From JACMNW01 sp963708425 (GTDB lineage: Bacteria; Pseudomonadota; Alphaproteobacteria; Rhodobacterales; Rhodobacteraceae), in assembly GCA_963708425.1 (NCBI GenBank), contig OY970206.1:3224001-3288000 (forward strand): a stretch of 64,000 nucleotides of DNA. Reading direction: 5' to 3'. Position numbers and translations under genes: made by a program. Of the stretch, positions 17,666 to 25,676 are shown piece by piece. A model generated the notes under the pieces. The model was not told the DNA's origin and did no database searches. It worked only from the letters and a program-made list of their open reading frames with translations. Every line of letters starts with the position of its first letter. Position 1 is the first letter of the stretch.

Positions 17666-18147
17666 GCCGACGCCTGCATGTCTAGGCGCGCCTGGCGCAG
17701 TTTCCAGATGAATTGACCAGCGTTGATGACGTAGGCTGCGTAAGCGGCCAAGGCCAAAACCATCAAGCCATTGGGTGGCAGAAAATTTGTCCAAAGTGCT
17801 GCAACATATGCAGAATGTAACCCGATAACGCCAAAGCTAAAGACGTCTTCCCAGAAGAATGCGGGTGCGAAAAGGTATTGGCCGAAGACCTTTTTTTCCC
17901 AGATAGCCCCGGTGATCATGATCACAAAAAGGAACGCGGTTTTTACGAGAATCGAGATGGTTGCGGCCTCATAGCCGTTGCCAGTCGCCAAATATCGCGT
18001 CACAAGAACCAGCGAAATACCGAAAGCTACGAATTGGGTTGGTGCAAGCAGACCCTGCACCAGCGTCCAAACCGTAGCATCACGCCTGACGCGTTCAGCC
18101 TCAGTGTAGAGGCGCTTTCTTGGCTTGATCCCGTTGGTCGACTGCAT
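17662..18147 (-). CDS. bchF: 3-vinyl bacteriochlorophyllide hydratase
   Basis: Hydrates the C3 vinyl group to hydroxyethyl on the way to bacteriochlorophyll a. The 161-residue membrane protein begins MQSTNGIKPRKRLYTEAERVRRDATVWTLVQ and has four hydrophobic segments plus the family stretch VFGQYLFAPAFFWEDVFS. ATG 18147 is chosen because a purine-rich GGGGGAAG lies upstream and the longer frame (to 18204) would reach the promoter. It is the first gene of the long minus-strand operon. It has a TTGACA-N16-TAATTT promoter whose -35 is inside a PpsR operator. Confidence 0.95.
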   Translation of the reverse strand: MQSTNGIKPRKRLYTEAERVRRDATVWTLVQGLLAPTQFVAFGISLVLVTRYLATGNGYEAATISILVKTAFLFVIMITGAIWEKKVFGQYLFAPAFFWEDVFSFGVIGLHSAYVAALWTNFLPPNGLMVLALAAYAAYVINAGQFIWKLRQARLDMQASA

Positions 18148-18206
18148 AGCCCAGAGCTTCCCCCCACCGTCAACTTGTCCCCTCAAATTAGCGGCGCAGC
18201 GCAAAG

Positions 18207-18224
18207 TGTCAACTAAAAGTTACA
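18207..18224. promoter_or_regulatory. PpsR/CrtJ operator at the bchF promoter
   Basis: TGT-CAACTAAAAGTT-ACA is an exact match to the TGT-N12-ACA palindrome bound by PpsR/CrtJ. On the minus strand it ends in TTGACA, the likely bchF -35 box, so bound repressor should exclude RNA polymerase. Confidence 0.85.
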
Positions 18225-18350
18225 TTCATCACGTTTACAGTCGGTGCGGGAAAATGCGGCGGCAGATGCAGCCTCAACCGCAAAATGTTACTGTAAATAA
18301 AGGAAACTATTTGAACTGGGTGGTCTTTAGCCGCTGGTCGCTTTGCAATG

Positions 18351-18368
18351 TGTCAATTTTCTTTGACA
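18351..18368. promoter_or_regulatory. PpsR/CrtJ operator upstream of ppaA
   Basis: TGT-CAATTTTCTTTG-ACA matches the PpsR consensus exactly and includes a TTGACA -35-like hexamer reading towards ppaA. With the 18207 site it brackets the divergent region; the 126-base separation would allow looping or independent control. Confidence 0.83.
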
Positions 18369-18467
18369 ATCTTTTGGTGAAAAGAGTAAGAATATCTTGG
18401 ATGCTTGCGAGCGCCGTAGTCGGTGGTGGTTTGTGCGTTTCGCAAACTTGGGCCTTTGGAGCTGTCA

Positions 18468-19262
18468 ATGCAGGATGGCCAAAATGCTATTTTGGGGCGC
18501 CGCGCGGAAAGCGTTCAGGGCGGAGTTTCGGGTTTGGCGGCCGAAATCGTAGCAAAACTGGCATCTCGTGAAGGCCCTGTCGCGCCGGTGTTTTTGGAAC
18601 CGATAGTGCAGCGCCTTACTGATGCGGTACGCAGCGACGACAGCACTATGATCGAGGCATTGAAGCCTGATTTGCGCCGTGCCCGCATCTCGCCGGCCAT
18701 GCTTGCCGATATCTACATTCCGGAAGCCGCACGCAGGCTGGGGGTAGGGTGGGAGGACGATACCCTCACGTTCGCCGAGGTGACAATCGGCACTGTTCGG
18801 CTGCAATCCATATTGCGCGATATCAGTGCGGATTGGGCCGCCGACGCTGGAAAAATGGTGGACTGTGCTGGGGCGGTGCTTTTGCTTCTGCCCGAGAAAG
18901 AGTTGCACACACTTGGGCCACTTGTCCTGACCGGGCAGCTGCGCAGGCGCGGTGTTTCGGTGTGCCTGCAATTGGCGACGTCCGGCGGCGAATGGAGGTC
19001 ACTGTTGCGTCAGAGGCACTTTGATGCCGCCTTCGTATCGGTGGGCTGGGAAGGAAAGATTGCTGCCGCCGCCCAGTTGGTTGAAACCATCAAAGATCTA
19101 ACGAAGGGCAGACTGTCAGTCGCCGTGGGGGGCGCAGTTCTGACACGATCCGATGGTGTATTTGCGTGCGAGAGCGCCGACATTGTGACAAATGACCTTG
19201 ATAAGGCCCTGTGCACGCTTGGACTTACTGTTAATACCTCTGGCGCTATGGAAAGCGCATAA
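18468..19262 (+). CDS. ppaA: PpaA/AerR-type photosynthesis regulator with B12-binding-like domain
   Basis: A soluble protein of about 264 residues that modulates PpsR/CrtJ activity in Rhodobacter (PpaA in R. sphaeroides, AerR in R. capsulatus, where it binds cobalamin). The N-terminal half is helical (LEPIVQRLTDAVRSDDS...RRLGVGWEDDTLTFAEVTIGTVRLQ), like B12-binding cap domains. The C-terminal half is Rossmann-like (GAVLLLLPEKELHTLGPLVLTGQLRRRGVSV). The classical DxHxxG cobalamin motif is not seen, as expected for this SCHIC-type branch. ATG 18468 has GGAG upstream. The gene sits directly before ppsR, which strongly supports the assignment. Confidence 0.88.
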   Translation: MQDGQNAILGRRAESVQGGVSGLAAEIVAKLASREGPVAPVFLEPIVQRLTDAVRSDDSTMIEALKPDLRRARISPAMLADIYIPEAARRLGVGWEDDTLTFAEVTIGTVRLQSILRDISADWAADAGKMVDCAGAVLLLLPEKELHTLGPLVLTGQLRRRGVSVCLQLATSGGEWRSLLRQRHFDAAFVSVGWEGKIAAAAQLVETIKDLTKGRLSVAVGGAVLTRSDGVFACESADIVTNDLDKALCTLGLTVNTSGAMESA

Positions 19263-19310
19263 CCCCCCGCCATCCTCGTTTGGGTGGTGGCAAGACGTTC
19301 GAGAAACCCT

Positions 19311-20726
19311 GTGACCACAGACGGCAGACACTTGTTAAATGGCGGCAAAGTTCCGTTGATTGCACCAGAACTACTGTCCGAAGTATTGTCTTCGGCCTCT
19401 GATATTGCGTTGCTTGTCGATTCCGATCTGCGCATCGTGTCGGTGCTGGTGAATGCAAACCATCGCAGCTTTGGCCAGCTTGCGGATTGGGAAGGCGCGA
19501 TGCTTGCGTCGGTCCTGACGGAAGAAAGTTTCCGCAAGTTCGAAAAACGGCTGACCGAAATGCACGGTCCCCGTCGCGGTTCGCTGGCGGTTGAAATTAA
19601 CCATGCCGATCAGGTGAATTGGGAATTCCCGGTTCGGTATTCGCTGCACCGGATTGAGGCCGACGGGTCGTTGTTGATGCTGGGGCGTGACCTGCGCCCT
19701 ATTGCTGAAGTCCAGCAGCAGCTTGTTGCGGCGCAAATGGCGCTGGAGCGGGACTATGAAACGCAGCGCGAAATGGACACGCGCTACCGCGTTCTGATGG
19801 AAGTGTCGCGCGACCCGATTGTTCTAATCTCTATGTCGTCTGGCCGGATTGCTGACGTTAACCCGGCGGCGGCGCTGCTGTTGGGTGGGCAACGCGCCGA
19901 TCTGGTGGGGGCCGCCATTGCGCAGGAATTCGAAGGGCGGCGTCGTGGTGAATTTCTGGAAAGCATGGCCAATTTGGCCGTTGCCGAAAGCCAAGTCCCG
20001 ATCGAGCTAACCGCGCGGCGATCACAAAAGCGGCTGATGATCACGCCGACGGTGTTTCGTGCGGCGGGCGAGCGTATCTTGCTGTGCCAGTTGGACCCAG
20101 CCGATGCCGTTGCCAGCAGCACCGATGAATTGGGCGATAATCTTGCCCGACTTTATCATGAAGGTGTTGATGGAATTGTTTTCGCTGACGGCGAAGGCGC
20201 TATTCGCGCAGCGAACGAGGCATTCTTGAATCTGACGGATTCGCCCAACATGGCCGCCATCCGTGGCAAATCACTGGCGGATTTTCTGGCGCGCGGCGCT
20301 GTTGACCTGCGGGTCATGCTGGAAAACGTCAAGCGCACTGGGCAGTTGCGGTTGTATTCGACACGGCTCAACACCGATTATTCTGGCCAGATCGCGGCCG
20401 AGATTTCGGCTACGTGGCTTGGTAATCTGCCGACCCCCGTGTTGGTTTTGGTGGTGCGCGATGCCAGCCGCATTGAGGCGCCGCGTCGTCCGGCATTCAG
20501 CCCGCCAGATGACGGCGCGCGCAATGTGATGGAACTTGTGGGTTCTTCCACCCTTCGCGAAATCGTTGCCGAAACCACAGATGTGATTGAGAAAATGTGC
20601 ATCGAAACGGCGCTGGAGCTGACGCGCAACAACCGCGTTGCCGCTGCAGATATGCTGAGTCTTTCGCGGCAGTCGCTGTACGTGAAATTGCGCAAGTTTG
20701 GCCTGCTGAACAAGGACGGCGAGTAG
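19311..20726 (+). CDS. ppsR: Transcriptional repressor PpsR/CrtJ
   Basis: The aerobic repressor of bch, crt and puc genes. The protein (471 residues from GTG 19311; a GTG at 19284 gives 480) has a Q-linker-like N-terminal region, PAS domains (TRYRVLMEVSRDPIVLIS..., YHEGVDGIVFADGEGAIRAANEAFLN) and a C-terminal Fis-type helix-turn-helix (NNRVAAADMLSLSRQSLYVKLRKFGLL). It contains only two cysteines, C259 and C430, spaced 171 apart. They correspond well with the redox-active pair C251/C424 of R. sphaeroides PpsR. The matching operators TGT-N12-ACA occur ten times in the window. Confidence 0.95.
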   Translation: MTTDGRHLLNGGKVPLIAPELLSEVLSSASDIALLVDSDLRIVSVLVNANHRSFGQLADWEGAMLASVLTEESFRKFEKRLTEMHGPRRGSLAVEINHADQVNWEFPVRYSLHRIEADGSLLMLGRDLRPIAEVQQQLVAAQMALERDYETQREMDTRYRVLMEVSRDPIVLISMSSGRIADVNPAAALLLGGQRADLVGAAIAQEFEGRRRGEFLESMANLAVAESQVPIELTARRSQKRLMITPTVFRAAGERILLCQLDPADAVASSTDELGDNLARLYHEGVDGIVFADGEGAIRAANEAFLNLTDSPNMAAIRGKSLADFLARGAVDLRVMLENVKRTGQLRLYSTRLNTDYSGQIAAEISATWLGNLPTPVLVLVVRDASRIEAPRRPAFSPPDDGARNVMELVGSSTLREIVAETTDVIEKMCIETALELTRNNRVAAADMLSLSRQSLYVKLRKFGLLNKDGE

Positions 20727-20774
20727 CGCGCTCGCAACCCCCCAAGCCAATTCCAGTCTTGATCAACTCTGCAT

Positions 20775-20816
20775 TGTAGTGTTTAGTTTACACATGGATG
20801 TAAACTTGACATTACA
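20775..20816. promoter_or_regulatory. Tandem PpsR/CrtJ operators at bchG
   Basis: Two exact TGT-N12-ACA palindromes, 20775-20792 (spacer AGTGTTTAGTTT) and 20799-20816 (spacer AAACTTGACATT), separated by 6 bases. Tandem sites at this kind of spacing are bound cooperatively in Rhodobacter. The second site overlaps the first codons of bchG if translation starts at ATG 20794. Confidence 0.85.
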
Positions 20817-21699
20817 CAACGGAGCCTTTCCTGCGCCAAAGGCGATGCTGGAGCTGATCAAGCCGATTACCTGGTTCCCACCGGTTTGGGCCTATCTTTG
20901 CGGAGCGGTTTCGGCAGGTGTCTGGCCAGCGGGCGCTTGGCCGATGGTGGTGCTTGGCATGCTTCTGTCAGGGCCGATTGTCTGCGGCATGAGCCAAGCC
21001 GCGAATGACTGGTGTGATCGGCACGTTGATGCGGTGAACGAACCGCATCGTCCCATTCCGTCGGGGCGGATTCCGGGGCGCTGGGGGCTGTGGATCGCGC
21101 TTGCGATGTCGGTGCTTTCACTTGCTGTCGGTTGGTTGCTTGGCCCGTGGGGCTTTGCCGCAACAGCGTTTGGTGTGCTGGCGGCCTGGGCGTATTCGGC
21201 AGAACCAGTGCGGCTAAAGCGGTCCGGCTGGTGGGGGCCGGGGCTGGTTGGTCTGTGCTACGAAGGCTTGCCATGGTTTACTGGTGCCGCTGTTTTGTCG
21301 GGCGGCTTACCAAGGTTTGAGATCATCACTTTGGCTGCTCTTTATGCCTTTGGCGCACACGGCATCATGACTTTGAATGATTTCAAAGCGTTGGAAGGTG
21401 ACAAGCTGCATGGTGTGCGGTCACTGCCCGTTATGCTGGGTCCGGATGTTGCCGCCCGCGTGGCCTGCACGGTTATGGCGTTGGCGCAGTTTCTGGTTGT
21501 TGCGCTGTTGTTGATCTGGGGTCGGCCTTGGCATGCGTTGGCAATTGCCGCCTGTCTTCTGGCGCAGATTGCCGCGATGCGGGTTTTGTTCCGCGACCCT
21601 AAGGGCAAGGCGCCTTGGTATAACGGCACGGGTGTTCTGCTTTATGTGACTGGCATGATGATCGCCGCATTCGCGGTGCGCGGCTTGGGGGTCGTATGA
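20794..21699 (+). CDS. bchG: Bacteriochlorophyll a synthase (geranylgeranyl transferase)
   Basis: A UbiA-family prenyltransferase that esterifies bacteriochlorophyllide a with geranylgeranyl diphosphate. The 301-residue membrane protein has about eight hydrophobic segments, the Asp-rich motif NDWCDRHVDAVNEPHRPIPSGR (first NDxxD type) and the second LNDFKALEGDK. MDVNLTLHNGAFPAPKAMLE is chosen as N-terminus because alphaproteobacterial BchG has a similar short leader before LELIKPITWFPP; ATG 20845 (AAAGG just upstream) is the alternative. It heads the bchG-PucC-like-bchP-idi operon, and its stop overlaps the next start (ATGA). Confidence 0.95.
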   Translation: MDVNLTLHNGAFPAPKAMLELIKPITWFPPVWAYLCGAVSAGVWPAGAWPMVVLGMLLSGPIVCGMSQAANDWCDRHVDAVNEPHRPIPSGRIPGRWGLWIALAMSVLSLAVGWLLGPWGFAATAFGVLAAWAYSAEPVRLKRSGWWGPGLVGLCYEGLPWFTGAAVLSGGLPRFEIITLAALYAFGAHGIMTLNDFKALEGDKLHGVRSLPVMLGPDVAARVACTVMALAQFLVVALLLIWGRPWHALAIAACLLAQIAAMRVLFRDPKGKAPWYNGTGVLLYVTGMMIAAFAVRGLGVV

Positions 21700-23003
21700 T
21701 GGCACTGGGGTGGGTTTCAATTGTTCGTCTGGGTCTGGTGCAAATGGCGCTTGGGTCCATCGTTTCGTTGACGACGTCCACGATGAACCGGGTCATGGTG
21801 GTTGAACTGGCGATGCCTGCCATTTTGCCGGGTCTGCTGGTGTCGCTGTACTATGGCACGCAGTTTTTTCGGCCAAAGTTTGGCCATAGCGCAGATCAGG
21901 GTGGCCGACGCGCACCGTGGATCATTGGCGGTGTGCTGACGCTTGGCTTGGGTGCCATTGGCGCGTCATTTTCGGTTGGCCTGATGCAAACGTCGGCTGC
22001 ATGGGGCGTTGCGGCGGCGGTGCCGTCGTTCTTGCTGATTGGCCTTGGCATCGGGGCGGGAGGCACCAATCTGTTGGCGTTGCTGGCAGCGCGGGTGGAC
22101 GAACACCGCCAGGCGGCTGCGGGTAGTGCAGTCTGGATCATGATGATCTTCGGGCTGGTGGTGACGGCGATCGTTTCGGGCAAGCTGCTCGATCCCTATA
22201 CGCCGATGCGTTTGGTCGTGGTGACGACGGGCGTGTCGGCGATTGCTTTGGTGCTAACGCTGGTTGGTCTGTGGGGTCAGGAACGCATTGCGATTCGCCC
22301 GGTCCGGAAACGCGCGCTGAAGTTTACCGAGGTTCTGCGTGAAATGTGGGCTGAACCGCGAACGCGGGCTTTCACGATCTTCGTCTTTGCCTCGATGACC
22401 GCGTACAACCTGCAAGACCTGATCATGGAGCCGTTTGCAGGCCATGTTTTTGGTATGACAGTTGGCGAAAGTACATCGCTAAGCGGGCAACATCATGCCG
22501 GGGCACTGCTTGGAATGATTGCGGTCTTGCTGTCGGGTACAGTGCTTGCGCGTTATATCATCGTGCCGCTGCGAGTCTGGATCGTGGGTGGTTGCCTGTT
22601 ATCCGGTGGCACATTGGTTTCACTGGCCTATGGCGCGCAGTTTTCGCCGAACTGGCCGCTGGCCGCCAACATCTTTGTGCTTGGCCTTGCCAACGGCGCA
22701 TTTGCCGTGGCTGCCATTGGCGCAATGATGGGTTTGGCGCGCGAAGGTTCCGAGGCGCGTGAAGGTGCACGAATGGGTGTTTTTGGCGCGGCACAGGCCA
22801 TTGGGTTTGGCGTGGGCTCGTTTGGTGGCACGGTCGCCGTCGATTTGATGCGCGCAGTTTTATGGTCTGACGCGCTGGCTTACGGCGCTGTATTTGCCGT
22901 TGAAGGATTAATTTTTCTGATCGCCGCGATGCTCGCTTTGCGTGTCACGGCCCATAATGCTGCCAATATGCGCCAGCACGCCACCCTCACGCCGGGAGAA
23001 TGA
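21696..23003 (+). CDS. PucC-family major facilitator between bchG and bchP (ORF428/Bch2 type)
   Basis: A polytopic membrane protein (435 residues, about twelve hydrophobic segments) in the same family as LhaA and PucC. It has the family-like opening VRLGLVQMALGSIVSLTTSTMNRVMVVELAMPAILPGLLV and the mid-protein MTAYNLQDLIMEPFAGHVFGMTVGESTSLSG. A gene of this type occupies the same place in Rhodobacter clusters (ORF428/bch2). Its exact substrate is not established; a role in pigment or light-harvesting delivery is inferred from family and place. It is translationally coupled to bchG and bchP by ATGA overlaps at both ends. Confidence 0.9.
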   Translation: MMALGWVSIVRLGLVQMALGSIVSLTTSTMNRVMVVELAMPAILPGLLVSLYYGTQFFRPKFGHSADQGGRRAPWIIGGVLTLGLGAIGASFSVGLMQTSAAWGVAAAVPSFLLIGLGIGAGGTNLLALLAARVDEHRQAAAGSAVWIMMIFGLVVTAIVSGKLLDPYTPMRLVVVTTGVSAIALVLTLVGLWGQERIAIRPVRKRALKFTEVLREMWAEPRTRAFTIFVFASMTAYNLQDLIMEPFAGHVFGMTVGESTSLSGQHHAGALLGMIAVLLSGTVLARYIIVPLRVWIVGGCLLSGGTLVSLAYGAQFSPNWPLAANIFVLGLANGAFAVAAIGAMMGLAREGSEAREGARMGVFGAAQAIGFGVGSFGGTVAVDLMRAVLWSDALAYGAVFAVEGLIFLIAAMLALRVTAHNAANMRQHATLTPGE

Positions 23004-23005
23004 AC

Positions 23006-24199
23006 ATGATTTATGACGTTGTGGTAATCGGTGGCGGTCCTTCAGGGGCAACCGCGGCTGAAGACTTGGCCCGCGCAGGCCGGTCGGTCGCGATGCTGGA
23101 TCGCGAAGGGCGGATCAAGCCTTGTGGCGGCGCAATACCACCCCGCGCCGTCAGTGATTTCAGCATTCCGGACAGTCAGATAGTGGCGCGGATTTACACG
23201 GCGCGGATGATTTCGCCAACTGGGCGTCGGGTCGATATCCCGATTGAGAATGGCTATGTTGGTATGGTTGACCGCGAGCATTTTGATGAATTTCTGCGAG
23301 CGCGGGCAGCCAAGGCCGGGGCCGATCGACTGACCGGCACTTACTTGCTGATCGAACGTGATGCGGGTGGCGCCCACGTGATTTACCGTGACAAGGCCAG
23401 CGGTGATGAACGGCGTCTGACAACCAAGCTGATCATTGGCGCCGATGGTGCAAGGTCTGGCGTGGCGCGTACAGAGGTGCCGGGTGGTGACAAGATCCCC
23501 TACGTCATCGCCTATCACGAGATTATCAAAGCCCCTGAACCGCTGGCTGCTGCCAATGCCGATTATGATCCAACCCGTTGCGACGTGATCTATGATGGCA
23601 AAATTTCGCCCGATTTCTACGGCTGGGTGTTCCCGCATGGCGGGCAGGCCAGCATCGGTATGGGAACTGGCATCGACGGTGTTGATCTGAAGAAAGCTAC
23701 CGCTGATCTGCGGGCTTCGGCGGGTTTGACTGCGTGTGAGACGATCCGCAAGGAGGGTGCGCCGATCCCGCTGCGGCCGATGGATCGCTGGGACAATGGC
23801 CGCGATGTGGTACTTGCTGGCGATGCCGCCGGTGTGGTTGCCCCGTCATCTGGTGAAGGCATTTACTATGCCATGGTCGGTGGCCGAGTGGCAGCGACCG
23901 CAGCACAGGCTTGCCTTGCCTCGGGTCAGGGCAAGGATTTGCGTATCGCGCGCAAGCTGTTCATGAAAGAGCATGGAACGGTTTTCAAAGTGCTCCGCAC
24001 CATGCAAGATGCCTATTACAAATCCGACGAACGCCGCGAGCGTTTTGTCAGCCTGTGCCACGATGTCGACGTTCAAAAGCTGACGTTTGAGGCTTATATG
24101 AACAAAAAGCTGGTGTCGGCGCGCCCGCTTGCGCATATCAAGATTGCCTTTAAGAACGTGGCGCATCTGTTGCGTCTGGTATCTCCGGTTTGGACATGA
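23006..24199 (+). CDS. bchP: Geranylgeranyl reductase
   Basis: A FAD-dependent reductase that converts the geranylgeranyl tail of bacteriochlorophyll to phytyl in three steps. The product shows the N-terminal dinucleotide-binding motif VVIGGGPSGATAAEDLARAG, then GRIKPCGGAIPPRAV and the second FAD motif VLAGDAAGVVAPSSGEGIYYAM (family hallmark). ATG 23000 overlaps the upstream stop, but ATG 23006 has GGAG at a normal distance, so it is preferred; the difference is two residues. The 3' end overlaps the idi start. Confidence 0.96.
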   Translation: MIYDVVVIGGGPSGATAAEDLARAGRSVAMLDREGRIKPCGGAIPPRAVSDFSIPDSQIVARIYTARMISPTGRRVDIPIENGYVGMVDREHFDEFLRARAAKAGADRLTGTYLLIERDAGGAHVIYRDKASGDERRLTTKLIIGADGARSGVARTEVPGGDKIPYVIAYHEIIKAPEPLAAANADYDPTRCDVIYDGKISPDFYGWVFPHGGQASIGMGTGIDGVDLKKATADLRASAGLTACETIRKEGAPIPLRPMDRWDNGRDVVLAGDAAGVVAPSSGEGIYYAMVGGRVAATAAQACLASGQGKDLRIARKLFMKEHGTVFKVLRTMQDAYYKSDERRERFVSLCHDVDVQKLTFEAYMNKKLVSARPLAHIKIAFKNVAHLLRLVSPVWT

Positions 24200-24741
24200 C
24201 GGTTACAACACCTGCTTTGACAGAAGAAATGATCCCGGCGTGGGTCGATGGACGTCTGACGCCAGTTGGCAAGCTGGAGGTGCATCAGCGCGGGTTGCGT
24301 CACAAGGCGGTGTCGGTGTTCGTGATGGACGGCCCCCGCGTCTTGATCCAGCGGCGCGCGCTGTCGAAATACCACACGCCCGGCCTTTGGGCGAACACCT
24401 GCTGCACCCACCCGCGCTGGGATGAAGACGCTGCCAGTTGTGCGTTGCGTCGCCTGCGCGAAGAGTTGGGCATCACCGGATTGTTTCCCGCCTTCGCCGA
24501 CCGCGTCGAATACCGCGCTGACGTGGGGATGGGCCTGATAGAGCACGAGTTGGTTGACCTTTTCGTGGCCGAAGCGGCAGCTGGATTGCAGGTCAATCCC
24601 AATCCGGAAGAGGTATCTGCGACGCGCTGGGTCGATCTTAACGATCTTTCGGCCGAGGTTCGGCGCAATCCTGAAACCTTCACCCCATGGCTGCGAATAT
24701 ACTTGTCCGATCATATGGGCCGGATATTTGGAACGCAGTAA
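24196..24741 (+). CDS. idi: Isopentenyl-diphosphate delta-isomerase, type I
   Basis: A Nudix-fold isomerase interconverting IPP and DMAPP for carotenoid and phytol chains. The 181-residue protein has the catalytic cysteine at C70 in ANTCCTHPRW and the catalytic glutamate region IEHELVD (E116), with the Nudix-like DAASCALRRLREELGI helix. ATG 24196 overlaps the bchP stop (ATGA); the in-frame TTG at 24190 is less likely. It is the last gene of the bchG operon and faces bchO, with 53 bases between the two 3' ends. Confidence 0.95.
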   Translation: MTVTTPALTEEMIPAWVDGRLTPVGKLEVHQRGLRHKAVSVFVMDGPRVLIQRRALSKYHTPGLWANTCCTHPRWDEDAASCALRRLREELGITGLFPAFADRVEYRADVGMGLIEHELVDLFVAEAAAGLQVNPNPEEVSATRWVDLNDLSAEVRRNPETFTPWLRIYLSDHMGRIFGTQ

Positions 24742-24794
24742 GGCGATAAAGCTTTTCTATCTATGGGCTTAGGATATGAACTTGAGGTCTTGTG

Positions 24795-25673
24795 TTAAGC
24801 TGATCCCTCATTGATCTGGTGGGCCAGCCACGGCAGCACAACCGCTGCAACCTGGTCGGCACCCTCTTCATGCACGAGATGACCAAAATCAGGCAAAACC
24901 ACGGCCTCGGCATTATGCAGCCGCTGAGCTGCGCGCACCGATACGCCGGGCGGAACCGCCCGATCGCCTGCAGATGCAATCAGCAACACTGGCGCGGCAA
25001 CCGCAGGCAAGCCCGCAAGCAACCCTACCAGCCGCCATTGCGCCATCATTCCCAGTGTGCCTTCAATGTGGTCGGCATTTCGTACCAGATGCAGATATTG
25101 CTGCCTTCCGTCGACCTCGATCTTTGATCCAGTGCTAACTAGAAGGGCGTCCACCCTAGCTGGTGTCCCCCAGAGTTTTGAGATCATTGTCGGCAGCAGC
25201 GGAAGCCTCGCCAGCACCCGCGCCATCAGCGGGAACAGCACCCCCGCGGCCCCTTGAAATTCGCTGAGTGCGGCGTTTATGCCAACGACACAGCCGACAC
25301 GCACCTGGGCAAGTTCGGCCATACGCAATGCAATTGCGGCTCCCGCGGAATGGCCAAAAATGGCGGTCGGACTCCAGCCCTGACTAACGCAAAGCGCGCT
25401 TAGATCGACGGCCATTTCATCCAGGCCCAGCCTCCCGCGGCGACCGACACGCGTAAAGCCATGGCCCGGCAGATCGGGCACAATCACTCGATAGAACGGC
25501 GTCAGCAGCGGGATAAGATGGCGAAAGCTATGCCCCGATCCACCCGCACCGTGCAGCAATAGCGCGATCGGGCCGGAGCCTTGATCCACCACGCACCAAT
25601 CATGCGGCGGGCTTGCCACGCGCTTTGCAAAGCTGCGGTGCGGCCAATCGTTCGGCATCTGGGGGAACGACAT
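24795..25673 (-). CDS. bchO: BchO, alpha/beta hydrolase associated with Mg chelatase genes
   Basis: A 292-residue alpha/beta-hydrolase-fold protein found next to bchI and bchD in phototrophs; its biochemical role is not established. The oxyanion region LLLHGAGGSGHSFRHL, nucleophile elbow AIFGHSAGAAIALRM and the late histidine in LPDFGHLVHEEGADQ are visible, so a catalytic triad appears intact. It begins three bases after the bchD stop, so it is in the crtA-bchI-bchD-bchO operon. Confidence 0.92.
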   Translation of the reverse strand: MSFPQMPNDWPHRSFAKRVASPPHDWCVVDQGSGPIALLLHGAGGSGHSFRHLIPLLTPFYRVIVPDLPGHGFTRVGRRGRLGLDEMAVDLSALCVSQGWSPTAIFGHSAGAAIALRMAELAQVRVGCVVGINAALSEFQGAAGVLFPLMARVLARLPLLPTMISKLWGTPARVDALLVSTGSKIEVDGRQQYLHLVRNADHIEGTLGMMAQWRLVGLLAGLPAVAAPVLLIASAGDRAVPPGVSVRAAQRLHNAEAVVLPDFGHLVHEEGADQVAAVVLPWLAHQINEGSA

Positions 25674-25676
25674 TGC

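Larger units (their letters stand above)
18148..18467. promoter_or_regulatory. Divergent bchF / ppaA control region
   Basis: This 320-base gene-free stretch is the only gap over 300 bases in the window. It holds two PpsR-type operators (18207-18224 and 18351-18368). On the minus strand there is TTGACA (18212-18207) with TAATTT (18190-18185) 16 bases away, placed for bchF. On the plus strand TTGACA (18363-18368) lies in the second operator, placed for ppaA, with an AT-rich region at about 18386-18395. The sequence between is AT-richer than the flanking genes. No RNA gene was recognised. Confidence 0.7.
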
